NCBI RefSeq assembly: GCF_014697625.1
Contig: NZ_JACJSG010000057.1
Coordinates: 1 to 46,408 of the forward strand
Direction of reading: 5' to 3'
Source of the DNA: Anabaena azotica FACHB-119
Lineage (GTDB): Bacteria > Cyanobacteriota > Cyanobacteriia > Cyanobacteriales > Nostocaceae
DNA length: 46,408 bases
Of this stretch, positions 35,488-44,037 are shown in pieces (positions within the stretch are counted from its first letter, which is position 1; each line of letters begins with the position of its first letter). Below the pieces are notes generated by a model, which did no database searches, had not been told where the DNA came from, and saw nothing but the letters and a program-made list of their open reading frames with translations. Made by a program: the position numbers and the translations under genes.

Positions 35488-35573
35488 CGACTAATTAATA
35501 GCTCAAGCATTAAATCAATGCGGCCTTACTCAAGTGCTGCCGATATTTTCATGCGTCAAAAATTGGAGTCATT

Positions 35574-36379
35574 ATGAAATTCATCACATCATCTGAATCC
35601 ACTGATAGTCCATTTGACCAAATCAAAAAATTGATGAACAGGGTAATGAGTATTGGTTGGCAACTGAATTGTTAGCCTTGTTGGGTTACAAAACTTGGAA
35701 ACGAATTAGGGACACCGTTGAAAGAGCAAAAATCAGTGCCAAAAATTCAGGCTTAGATCCATCTCACCATCTGGTCGATGTCGTCCAAATGGCGCAAATT
35801 GGCACATCCCAGGCATTTCGAGAAGTGCTGGAAAATTACAAGCTCTCACGACACGGTTGTTATTTGGTGGCGATGAATGGCGACCCGCGTAAACCAGAGA
35901 TAGCCGCAGCGCAGAATTACTTCGCTTTTAAAACCCGTGAGGCAGAGTTAGCCCCGCAGTCTCAAGAGTTATTGTCACAACTGTTAGAAAAAATTGAACA
36001 GCAGAACAAGGTAATTGAAGCACAAGGTCAGGCGATCGCTCAGTTACAAGCGCAAGTCCAAAGCCTGCTACCCCCATCAGCCGACTTCATACCCCCTGGT
36101 TGGGATGCCGAGGTTTGGAAGCAGTTGCCTCCACAAGATAAGCGTCATTTCCGCTTTCTGTTCCGTCGCCACAACTTTCGTCCCTCCCAGCAAGGTCAAA
36201 CTGAGCCGTTAGCCTTGCCTAGCATCACCGTTGAGCAGATGAAAGAACAGCAACGGGCTGAGGTAGCGCAGTTAGTCGGTGAAGTATCCCCCGAACACAA
36301 ACGAGAAGTTCAGTTAGCCAAACAAGAGATATTGAGGCAGTTTTGGTCACAAGCGCCAGATGAAGATGTGCCGTTTTAA
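35574..36379 (+). pseudogene. Antirepressor-like gene with DinD-type N-terminus, frameshifted
   Basis: Second-copy counterpart of 14843-15598. ATG at 35574 reads MKFITSSESTDSPFDQIKK; after the run of six A at 35625-35630 the frame must move by -1 to give IDEQGNEYWLATELLALLGY, which then stays open to 36379. The sequence SPFDQIK...WLATELLALLGYKTWKR and GCYLVAMNGDPRKPEIAAAQ matches the DinD/BRO-like antirepressor domain. With seven A the gene would be intact (about 268 residues). From about the middle on (LQAQVQSLLPPSADFIPPGW) it is homologous to the first copy. Confidence 0.8.
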
Positions 36380-36417
36380 ATTTACCAATTTCTGCAAACA
36401 TATATAGAAGGTGAGAT

Positions 36418-37488
36418 ATGAGCAGTATTGCATCTACTGATAAATTCTCTGTCCTGGTCATTCTGCGCCGGGAATATCTTGATATCACGAATAACTACTG
36501 CGCCGCCAAGCTGATTGAGTATTTCCGCCATTGGACAAAGTGGAAGCTCAAAAATCACCGGACACCTTGGATTTACCAGCCACTCAAGCGGATTTACGCT
36601 GACCTGATGAGGGAGCATAGTCTTCATGTCATCCGAAGTGCGATCGCTCGGCTTGAAGAAATGGGGATTATCGAGAAGCAGAAAAATCCGGGTAACGGAC
36701 AGGATAGGACTTGGCAGTATAAATTAAACTTTAATGTACTCAATGGGTTATTAGGATATCGCAAGTGCAAAACTGAACGTTCGGGATTCAATGCAGAACA
36801 ACACCACAGAAACCAACCAGAAGCTTCAAAACCACAACAACACACTGCTGTTGAGCCTCCTAAAAGTGAGGAAGTGGAAAACGAGAATTTGGAGTGTGAC
36901 CAGGAAGAGTCGAGCCAAGCCCCAGAACCAGAGTTACCCCAGATTACTCACTACGTTGATGAACCAGAACAAGATGACTCGACTAACGAGATAGACCATC
37001 ATGAGGGTCATTCTTCCGCCGCCCCGGTTGGGTCAAATTTTTGCGATGAAGACTCTGGTGATAATGATTACGCCGAACCTGTAGAAAAATCAGTACAACC
37101 GAGTCAGGAGGAGGTTCAGGAGGTATTGCAGCAGTTACGAGAGATTCCTTGTACGCCACAGTTTCGGTTAAACGGGGAGATTCAGCGCACGGTTAGGCGG
37201 TACTGGGGGAATGTGCCGGGTGCGATCGCCTATCTCAAAGAGGCAGTACGGACTTGGAAGGGGGTTAAGTCACCAGAGGCGGTGTTTGTTGCTGCTTGTA
37301 AGGAGGGACGGAAGCCGGAGGTGCAGCAGGCTAAGTCTGATGCGATCGCGTGGTTTGAGTGGGCGTACAAGCAGAGGATCGTGATTGCGATGTCGGGGGA
37401 GGTTGTGTACACGCCGGATGGTGAAGCTGTAGCGTTGGCGGAGATGATGCGGCGGTATCCAGTGGATAAATTGGATGCTAATGGGTGA
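36418..37488 (+). CDS. Winged-helix replication-like protein, second copy
   Basis: 356 residues, paralogue of the protein at 15637-16692 with the same N-terminal winged helix and C-terminal helical domain. Residues about 74-196 are encoded by DNA identical to the first copy, while both flanks differ. The C-terminus is altered: ...MRRYPVDKLDANG in place of MRRFPMGE. It follows the antirepressor-like gene by 38 bp, as in the first module. Intact, so it could replace the first copy in function. Confidence 0.7.
   Translation: MSSIASTDKFSVLVILRREYLDITNNYCAAKLIEYFRHWTKWKLKNHRTPWIYQPLKRIYADLMREHSLHVIRSAIARLEEMGIIEKQKNPGNGQDRTWQYKLNFNVLNGLLGYRKCKTERSGFNAEQHHRNQPEASKPQQHTAVEPPKSEEVENENLECDQEESSQAPEPELPQITHYVDEPEQDDSTNEIDHHEGHSSAAPVGSNFCDEDSGDNDYAEPVEKSVQPSQEEVQEVLQQLREIPCTPQFRLNGEIQRTVRRYWGNVPGAIAYLKEAVRTWKGVKSPEAVFVAACKEGRKPEVQQAKSDAIAWFEWAYKQRIVIAMSGEVVYTPDGEAVALAEMMRRYPVDKLDANG
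36639..37004 (+). repeat. 366 bp tract identical to 15858-16223
   Basis: Second member of the gene-conversion pair. It starts within TGCGATCGC and ends at CCATCATGA; the next base differs. Confidence 0.85.
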
Positions 37489-37731
37489 TATGGATTGCTT
37501 AGAGCGATTATTGCTTAAATTTAGTTTTTAAGTTCTGAATTTACCCATAAAAACCTCAGATTAACACCGAGCAGGATCATGTTTCCCAAAAACCGCTTTC
37601 TTCTTCCCGCCCAAAATCATGTAAACAAATCAGAAATATTCACTTATAATTGTCAAAAAATGTTGACACGCATCTATCTTTAGGGATAAATTTGGGAGCA
37701 AAAATCATATAGCTCTCAGAAAAATAACGCT

Positions 37732-38748
37732 ATGAACAGTATTTTTAAACCTACACCTCCGGCTAAACCTCAGTATAATTACATATCTGCTCCGGCTCAC
37801 CCAACTACAATAGGCTTTTGTGATCAAGGAACTTATACAGAAATATACCAACCTGAAAATCCTTATACAGACACAAATGGCAACAGAAAAGTAGTTATTT
37901 ACTTACACGGTTTTTGCCTTGGGCCGTCGCAAGTTTATTGCACTCACATTCAGCACTTAGTACAACAAGGTTATTACGTCATTTATCCTAATTATCAGGT
38001 AGGGTTTTGTCAATTTCCATCTGATAAAATTACATCAATTAAGGATCTTATTAGAGCAGCTCTATCGCCCTATCCCCTGAGTTCGCAAACTTGGCTAAAG
38101 AATGCCGTAAAAATGACGGCTCAAGCTTACCAAACAGCAAAGTTACCAAAAACCAACGTAGATACTTTCTTGTTTGGGCATTCTTTGGGAGGACTGTTTG
38201 CTCTGTCCTGGCAAACATACATTCAAGGTACTGAAGTCCCCAACATTCAACCAAAGCAAATTGTTGTTGCCGATCCTGTGCCAAGTTCCTACTCTAATAT
38301 TCCTGCTTATATTCAGAACATCATTAGATGTTTAGGAGGTTTGAGGGATGAAATTAAAATTCAAGATACCGGCAAACATATCACTATACCTGTAGCGATT
38401 CTGCACGGAAAGGATGATCAGATTGTCCCTTGTGAAGATTGGGTAGAAAATTTTCCATATATACATAGTCAACAAAAAACCATGTACCTTTCTTCTAGTG
38501 ATAATCATGGTTCACCAGCTATGTATGCTAATCACGAACAAGCAACAATTGATACAAGCTTTATATGTAACTGTGTAGCTAATATATTTTTCAATGGAGT
38601 GGGAACAGAAGACAATTTAGACTGGCGCTATATTTGGTATGCTCTTGATAGCGCGATCGCAGGCAAGCCAGTAGATAAATTAACTTTTGACATGGGTAAG
38701 TGGTCGGATGGACAAGATGTCAACAAAATAAAAATTTATTTACCGTAA
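37732..38748 (+). CDS. Alpha/beta hydrolase
   Basis: 338 residues with a complete serine hydrolase triad. The nucleophile elbow is GHSLGG (Ser 151), acid Asp at 228/229 (HGKDDQIV) and His 259 (SDNHGSP); YLHGFCLGP (about 57-65) gives the oxyanion hole. No signal peptide is seen. The fold resembles lipase or esterase families of cyanobacteria; the substrate is unknown. It stands alone, 243 bp after the second module copy, with its own upstream region, and carries a GCGATCGC near the 3' end. Confidence 0.82.
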   Translation: MNSIFKPTPPAKPQYNYISAPAHPTTIGFCDQGTYTEIYQPENPYTDTNGNRKVVIYLHGFCLGPSQVYCTHIQHLVQQGYYVIYPNYQVGFCQFPSDKITSIKDLIRAALSPYPLSSQTWLKNAVKMTAQAYQTAKLPKTNVDTFLFGHSLGGLFALSWQTYIQGTEVPNIQPKQIVVADPVPSSYSNIPAYIQNIIRCLGGLRDEIKIQDTGKHITIPVAILHGKDDQIVPCEDWVENFPYIHSQQKTMYLSSSDNHGSPAMYANHEQATIDTSFICNCVANIFFNGVGTEDNLDWRYIWYALDSAIAGKPVDKLTFDMGKWSDGQDVNKIKIYLP

Positions 38749-39206
38749 GTTAATGTCATACCTCCTCTTGTACTGCAAAGGTTTCTTCTGACAATTGTGT
38801 TGGGAGCAGTTCTAATTACTGTGCGTCGCCTGATAGCACTTTAGTTGCATTCCTGCTACCAGCGCTCACGCGACCCCAACAGTTTCATTGAAAGACGGCA
38901 CTACTGAAATAATCCCGTCAGCATCATCAGCACCAAAAACCCCATCCCATCACTGATTGTGATTGCGATGTCAGGTGAGGTTGTGTATACGCGCTTGGGG
39001 TGAGGCGGTGGCGTTGGCCGAGATGATGCGGCGGTTTCCAGTGGGGGAGTAGGGTTGTATATCTGTTCAAAATTTTGCTAAATGGTCGGGTGAAGCATTG
39101 TTTACCGCCTTTGGCATCGCCAAATGCAGAAGGTAATGCTAAGGCGGATGCAAAAACTTAAAGTAGCTAGCTGATGAAACTAGCTTAAATTCAAAAAAGC
39201 ATTTAC
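38749..39206. other. Remnant-bearing intergenic region
   Basis: No intact gene. Positions 38955-39051 are the last 90 or so bases of the replication-like gene (see separate entry), followed by about 40 bp that also matches the sequence after the fragment ending at 21485 (CAAAATTTTGxxAAATGGTCGG). Near 39165 is a small TAGCTAGCTGATGAAACTAGC dyad downstream of the next minus-strand gene, a possible terminator. Confidence 0.6.
38955..39051 (+). pseudogene. Terminal fragment of the replication-like gene (fourth copy)
   Basis: GATTGTGATTGCGATGTCAG to GGTGAGGTTGTGTATACGCG, then a small indel, then GCGGTGGCGTTGGCCGAGAT to GTTTCCAGTGGGGGAGTAG. This matches the final 30 codons of the gene at 15637-16692 and the fragment at 21088-21485, with a frameshift. 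Confidence 0.8.
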
Positions 39207-39557
39207 TTATTCTCTGTCAAAATCGGTAAAATCTATAACAGACGATTCACCTGCCAAGACAGAGGTATCTCGTAGTACCCCCCTATTTGGTGTACATACA
39301 TGATATAGTTTTCTCTGTGGATCAAAGAGAATTGCTATCACTGGTTCGTTATTAAATGATGTGAACTCACCTACTTCAGCTTCATATTGCTTACCATCAT
39401 GTCGCCATTTCAGCATTCTGATACGACGCTCAGAGAACTCTACACCTCGCCCTTTGCCAAGGTTTAACTTGATAGACTCATAAACATTTTGTTCGGATTC
39501 GAGTGAATTAGCACCGGGAATAAAAAATTTCATATTTACTAAATATTTTGTAGTCAA
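39207..39557 (-). CDS. Hypothetical protein
   Basis: 116 residues, a compact alpha/beta composition: MTTKYLVNMKFFIPGANSLE, RRIRMLKWRHDGKQYEAEVG and VIAILFDPQRKLYHVCTPNR. It looks like a real folded protein with balanced charge. No family recognised and no obvious operon partner. Length and regular composition support coding. Confidence 0.6.
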   Translation of the reverse strand: MTTKYLVNMKFFIPGANSLESEQNVYESIKLNLGKGRGVEFSERRIRMLKWRHDGKQYEAEVGEFTSFNNEPVIAILFDPQRKLYHVCTPNRGVLRDTSVLAGESSVIDFTDFDRE

Positions 39558-40034
39558 AATCTTCTATATTGTAATTGATTATAATAGTCTAGCTAGATAC
39601 TGTATAGTGACAGATACTCTGAAATTACCTTTTAAAAGACGACTCAATCCATCCACAAGCTCACCGAACAGCAAAGATATCGTTGAGGGTAAAACCGAGA
39701 CTTGACAAACTTTTGTGAAGTAGCTATTTGTTAAATACAATAACTTTAGTAGATACCTTTACTATTTTTCTCACGTTAAAACGATAGTGGAATTGAGGCA
39801 ATAGTATTACCTAATTCCTTTGGTTCTAGCTTATATAATCAACCCCCATACACGCGACCCTCACCTATCAGCATTTCATCGGAAATTTGATTCAAATCCT
39901 ACCATACTAACTTTAGTAATTACGAATTTTGTGCCAGTGCTTTAGTCAAAATAGATTTGGAATACAAGATTAAATAAACGTTTGCGCTGGTTTACATCCA
40001 TAAATTCGTTAATGAGTAAATCTATTTTTTCACC
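39558..40034. other. Intergenic region without recognised features
   Basis: About 480 bp of AT-rich sequence; no credible ORF, repeat or RNA gene was seen in it on either strand. Confidence 0.5.
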
Positions 40035-40063
40035 TTGTTGCCATTTCACCTAGACAGCTATGA

Positions 40064-40230
40064 AAGATTGTCCACTTGCTGTACTGCAATCATGGTGATA
40101 GGTTCTGGGCGGCGCTGTCATACGCCATGCCGGACTGGAGAATGCGGAAGGCTCAACTGGACTGGAATCGTGGGAGGCGCGGGGGTGAGTGGGGATAGAG
40201 TCAGTGGAGCGACAGCGATCGCATCTTCCG
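40064..40230 (+). repeat. Dispersed repeat, copy B
   Basis: Matches copy A (20919-21075) from TTGTCCACTTGCTG to the GCGATCGC near its end, including CGGACTGGAG-ATGCGGAA and GGAATCGTGGGAGGCGCGG, with small indels. It is not an intact ORF. Confidence 0.55.
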
Positions 40231-40243
40231 TTAATACTAGCTA

Positions 40244-40813
40244 TTAATCAGTCGCATATCTTAACAGCCGTTCCCATTCCCAACGCCACGCAGTATCTAC
40301 CGTGATTTCTTTCCCATTGGTAAATTTGATAAACTCTGTGCCATTGTCATAAGACACATCAGCAACAAGCTGATTACGTACATCATACCCCCACATAGAT
40401 GCTGCTGCATTCCACCACTTTTGTCCAGGTGACTCTAGATTTGGCAATTCCAGGTATTCATCACGCCATGCCGTTGGCTTCCATTGTTCCTGTAAAGCAC
40501 GAATCAAAATTGCATTGGGGTAAACTTGTTTTTCATTTTTCTGCAACCACAGGGCATAGTCGATTGTGCTTCTAAACGCATCTTCTAGCCCACAAGTGCA
40601 ACCTTCTAGGGCTTCAGATACTTGCTCAAGAGAAAAGTTTACGCCAATAGTAACTAATGCCCGTTCGTATTTTTTGAAAAGTTCGTATTCTACTGAATCT
40701 TGTTCCCAAAACCAAAACCTTGTCATATCTGCTAAAAGAATAGTTGGCAAAGTCAACTGATTAGATTGTAGCAAGTGCAGGGTTTGCGTAGGTGAACTAC
40801 TGCGTAGGCGCAA
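40244..40813 (-). CDS. Hypothetical protein
   Basis: Up to 189 residues; Met 30 (40726, MTRFWFWEQDSVEYELFKKY) is the likelier start because the preceding residues look like a random extension, although no strong ribosome site marks it. Trp-rich helical protein with SPGQKWWNAAASMWGYDV and a C-terminal TAWRWEWERLL. No family recognised. It ends next to dispersed repeat B. Confidence 0.55.
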   Translation of the reverse strand: MRLRSSSPTQTLHLLQSNQLTLPTILLADMTRFWFWEQDSVEYELFKKYERALVTIGVNFSLEQVSEALEGCTCGLEDAFRSTIDYALWLQKNEKQVYPNAILIRALQEQWKPTAWRDEYLELPNLESPGQKWWNAAASMWGYDVRNQLVADVSYDNGTEFIKFTNGKEITVDTAWRWEWERLLRYATD

Positions 40814-40839
40814 GCCAAGTCATCGACATCGCGCTTCGT

Positions 40840-41254
40840 CATCGTCACAGTATTTGAATTAGCTTGATGAATGCGGTAAGCTCTTGTAATTAACCAGCCA
40901 TTTACCAGTTTCATCAGTATTATGGGTCAGGGTCGATATTCAGATAACTGGAAACAAATAGCCACAGCATTGAAAGCGGCTTCCAACTGGCGCTGTACTA
41001 AGTGCGGTAGAGCCTGCTTACGCCCTGGTGAAAAACCTACTGAATTAACTTTTTCTGAGCGCAAAGCCTACACATTGCAAGTACATCATTGGAACAGAGA
41101 TCCGTCTGATAATCGCGTAGAGAACTTGGTTTGTCTGTGTAGTGGTTGTCATCTATCTTATCACCGCTTTGGTAGAGGTAATGTGTCTCCTGGGCAGTTG
41201 TCACTGTTTGAAGAGCAGAAAGTTGGCTAATTAACTAACTTGATTGGTTTTGAT
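40840..41254 (+). repeat. Direct repeat unit 1 carrying the HNH gene
   Basis: About 415 bp, nearly identical to 42933-43347 and in the same orientation (constant offset of about 2093). The pair flanks the terpene synthase gene. Confidence 0.85.
40922..41230 (+). CDS. HNH endonuclease-like protein, copy 1
   Basis: 102 residues. CTKC (25-28), LQVHHWNRD (His 55/56), Asn 68 in VENLVCLC, and CSGCHLSYHR (His 77) make a complete HNH/beta-beta-alpha metal site with an extra zinc Cys set, as in small McrA-type nucleases. It may cleave DNA nonspecifically or at a site. Copy 2 at 43015-43323 differs by only three residues. The N-terminus SDNWKQIATALKAASNWRC is typical of cyanobacterial stand-alone HNH proteins. 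Confidence 0.8.
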   Translation: MGQGRYSDNWKQIATALKAASNWRCTKCGRACLRPGEKPTELTFSERKAYTLQVHHWNRDPSDNRVENLVCLCSGCHLSYHRFGRGNVSPGQLSLFEEQKVG

Positions 41255-41285
41255 GGAACCTCAGCCAGCATCAGCCTTCGATTCC

Positions 41286-41364
41286 GTGGTAGCACATGAG
41301 ATTGCCCACTGACAGCACCGCAATCATGGTGATGGTTCTGGGCGGCGGTGTCATGCGTGATGCT
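41286..41364 (+). repeat. Dispersed repeat, copy C (short)
   Basis: CGTGGTAGCACATGAGATTG then CACCGCAATCATGGTGATGG to GTGTCATGCGTGATGC align with copies A and B; the 3' half is missing. Confidence 0.5.
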
Positions 41365-41448
41365 TCTCCTACACTTTGGACTTGTAGAGAGGCAATGAAA
41401 AGGAGTCAGAAGTCAGAATACATCCGTCAGAATACCCCATGTCTGTTC

Positions 41449-41489
41449 GCGCAGCGTCTCCCCTTCTCCCTTTGGGAGAGGCTGCGCCA
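41449..41489. terminator. Hairpin downstream of the terpene synthase
   Basis: GCGCAGCGTCTCCC and GGGAGAGGCTGCGC pair around CTTCTCCCTTT. It lies about 150 bp beyond the stop of the minus-strand terpene synthase, in a 400 bp stretch (41231-41638) that holds only repeats. It is of a dispersed-repeat type and may act as terminator. Confidence 0.45.
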
Positions 41490-41638
41490 AGGGAGAAGTC
41501 AGGGGTTTCAATTCCCGGAATACTTTTGTTCTCCTCCACGACTGAAGTCGGGGGCTTTAGACCATGATTCATCCACCAGTCGCACAGAATTCAGAATTGA
41601 ATTCTGGCGAAGTAGCGCATGTATTCTTCTTCGGTAAA

Positions 41639-42619
41639 TTAGTATTTTGCAATTTCTATAGTTTTTACAGTTTGATAACGAGCAGAGCGAGAAGACCAAT
41701 CGTAGTTACCACGTATCCAAGAGTGCAACCCCGATATGTATTGTGCCAATATACTGTCTACCTCTTCACCAAAAGATGGGATTGACTTTTCTAAGTCCAA
41801 CATTTTTTCTACCTCCTGATTGTGCATTTGGGCTACAATTTGCATTGCTTCTGCAAAGGACAAATCTTGATGATGATGCAAAGCAATAACTAAATTGTGG
41901 ACATCCCCACTCTGTAACTCTTTGGGCGCTGAAAAAATATCATTGCTCCAGCAGATAATTTTATTGGTCATCATTTTTAATTCATCGATAATTTGATTAT
42001 TCCTAACAAATTCAGGAAGATATAAGTGATTGCAAATTTCGATTAAATCTAAAACTGTTTCAACTGCTCCACTGAGCATATGTATATGAGAACAGGTATC
42101 GAGATGAGGCACAATTTCATTGAGACGATTTTTCGCTTCTAATAAAGAGCCTGTAAAATATCTTTCTACAGTACGAATGAAGGTATCAAACAATTCGTGA
42201 CTCTCAATTTCAAGAATACGCCGTCTAAAATCGACTAAAACATGACTTAGAGCTATATCTTTACTGGTTATTTCTGCACCCTGAAGAATGTGCAAAAATC
42301 TGTTTTGAAAAGCTTCTAATACTTTAGGTTGTTTGCTAATTTCGGACATATCACACTGGTCATCCCACAGTAACAACCAGCAAATCCAATCATTGGCAAT
42401 TTTGAGTTCCTCAAACTGACAAGAGGGATAAGCACTTGCAGCCAAAAAAGAAAATTCTGCTTGACGAAATCGTTTATAATCTGCTTCAGTTTCTAGAACC
42501 TTGAAGCGAATAGCCCATTCTATTGAATAATCTTTTAAACTTTCAGAATACTGATTAATCTGTGAAGGAAATGGGCAATACATATCAGGAAGAATTGCCG
42601 GAAGCTTTTTTTTATCCAT
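41639..42619 (-). CDS. Class I terpene synthase
   Basis: 326 residues. The aspartate-rich motif DDQCD (86-90, after WLLLW) and the NSE motif NDIFSAPKE (226-234) bind the Mg-diphosphate that triggers ionisation; an Arg-Tyr pair (SARYQT) near the C-terminus fits bacterial sesquiterpene cyclases. The likely substrate is farnesyl diphosphate; the product cannot be told from sequence. It has no partner genes (no P450, methyltransferase or prenyl synthase) nearby. It is flanked by directly repeated HNH units. Confidence 0.92.
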   Translation of the reverse strand: MDKKKLPAILPDMYCPFPSQINQYSESLKDYSIEWAIRFKVLETEADYKRFRQAEFSFLAASAYPSCQFEELKIANDWICWLLLWDDQCDMSEISKQPKVLEAFQNRFLHILQGAEITSKDIALSHVLVDFRRRILEIESHELFDTFIRTVERYFTGSLLEAKNRLNEIVPHLDTCSHIHMLSGAVETVLDLIEICNHLYLPEFVRNNQIIDELKMMTNKIICWSNDIFSAPKELQSGDVHNLVIALHHHQDLSFAEAMQIVAQMHNQEVEKMLDLEKSIPSFGEEVDSILAQYISGLHSWIRGNYDWSSRSARYQTVKTIEIAKY

Positions 42620-42932
42620 AAATTAAGCCCTACAGGACTTATAGTTAATTTTTGCCATACAAGTAGGGTGAGCATTGCCACCGTATAATAACTTTGCTGG
42701 GTCTTATCCACCCAAAAATACTAACTTAAAGATAAAAAACGTATAAAAGTATTGAAAAATTTGTAGTATATTCTTCTTTTATAAAACGAAGTATTAAAAA
42801 TTTGCTCTAAGAGAATACCTAACTTGGTATGAAGATTTAGCAAAGTTAACTAATTAAAATGGAACAATTGCTTTTTTTGGTGCGGTATTAGCAGCGATTA
42901 CCTATGGTGGGCGCTTGCGCCATCACTTACAT
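42620..42932. other. Upstream region of the terpene synthase
   Basis: About 310 bp of AT-rich DNA with no gene. It should contain the terpene synthase promoter; TATAATAACT near 42684 read on either strand is the only promoter-like word noted, with no support for a regulator. Confidence 0.4.
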
Positions 42933-43347
42933 CATCGTAATAGTATTTGAATTACCTTGATGAATGCGGTAAGCTCTTGTAATTAACTAGCCATTTACCA
43001 GCTTCATCAGTATTATGAGTCAGGGTCTATACTCAGATAACTGGAAACAAATAGCCACAGCATTGAAAGCGGCTTCCAACTGGCGCTGTACTAAGTGCGG
43101 TAGAGCCTGCTTACGCCCTGGTGAAAAACCTACTGAATTAACTTTTTCTGAGCGCAAAGCCTACACATTGCAAGTACATCATTGGAACAGAGATCCGTCT
43201 GATAATCGCGTAGAGAACTTGGTTTGTCTGTGTAGCGGCTGCCACTTATCCTATCACCGCTTTGGTAGAGGTAATGTCTCACCTGGGCAATTGTCACTGT
43301 TTGAGGAGCAGAAAGTTAGCTAAGTGAGTAATTTGATTGGCTTTGAT
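42933..43347 (+). repeat. Direct repeat unit 2 carrying the HNH gene
   Basis: Second copy of the unit at 40840-41254, with a few substitutions. Confidence 0.85.
43015..43323 (+). CDS. HNH endonuclease-like protein, copy 2
   Basis: 102 residues, all HNH and zinc residues kept. It differs from copy 1 at residues 2, 5 and 102 only (MSQGLYS..., ...QKVS), while DNA differs also at silent sites, for example GGCTGCCAC for GGTTGTCAT. This suggests a duplication with continued selection on the protein. Confidence 0.8.
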   Translation: MSQGLYSDNWKQIATALKAASNWRCTKCGRACLRPGEKPTELTFSERKAYTLQVHHWNRDPSDNRVENLVCLCSGCHLSYHRFGRGNVSPGQLSLFEEQKVS

Positions 43348-43406
43348 AGAGTGACCCTCACCCAAACGCAAAAGCCCATACCAGAAATTTACTAGAGTAT
43401 CGCTGT

Positions 43407-44037
43407 ATGTGTTCCTTTGATATTGTGATTGACCAAGCTAATGAAGCAGATTTAAGGAGGCAGGAGGACGAAGGCAGTCCGGCTTGAGGTAATCCCCATA
43501 AATAAATGCGCGGGGATTTGACAAGGACGCAATATTTCTTGTGCTTCGCCGGAGCGAAAAATATATTTTTATCCTGGGCATAAATAAATGCGCGGGGCTT
43601 CAAACCCTTTTGGCAGAGGGCAAAAATTATATTTTCTGACTCAAGCCGGACTGCCTCCTGCCCTCTGCCTTTCTTCGGTGAGAGGAATTGTGGAGTTAGC
43701 CCAAGCCAATGATCCAGAGCATGGTGGGATCTTGCTAGGTCGTCTTGAAACTGAAGCAGTCAGCACAACAATCTCGCAGATGCCCAGCATAGTTGCCCGC
43801 AAAGATCATCAAGTCGTCGGATTTTTACTCACTTGGCCAAAAGCATCAGTACAGATACCAATTATCGCCACAATGTTACAAGTCTACCCTGGCAATAAAG
43901 ACGCTTATTTGTATGCTCCCATCTGCGTTGAGGAAACGATGCGAGGTCAAGGTATCGCTGCGGCAATGTTTGCTCTCGTTGAAAAACTTGTTGCCGCAGC
44001 GTCAAGGGATACTATTTATCAACTATGCTTTTAATAA
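43407..44037 (+). pseudogene. GNAT acetyltransferase gene disrupted by a MITE
   Basis: The start MCSFDIVIDQANEADLRR (from 43407) is separated by about 215 bp of MITE from VRGIVELAQANDPEHGGILL. The remainder shows GNAT features (VVGFLLTWPKA, APICVEETMRGQGIAAAMFA with the acetyl-CoA loop RGQGIA). Near 44005 the frame shifts (REGILFIN-type text continues in another frame) and the C-terminal strand is missing. GNAT enzymes move acetyl from acetyl-CoA to an amine; this one is dead. Confidence 0.75.
43456..43672. mobile_element. MITE-like element inside the acetyltransferase gene
   Basis: Inverted repeats GGCAGTCCGGCTTGAG (43473-43488) and CTCAAGCCGGACTGCC (43640-43655), extended outward by imperfect GGCAGGAGG repeats, enclose about 150 bp with no ORF. 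ATAAATAAATGCGCGGGG occurs twice inside, about 82 bp apart. Ends are approximate. Confidence 0.65.

Noticed and set aside
40035..40247. 70-codon plus-strand ORF
   Set aside because: Its frame differs from that of the homologous copy A because of indels, so the protein is not conserved.
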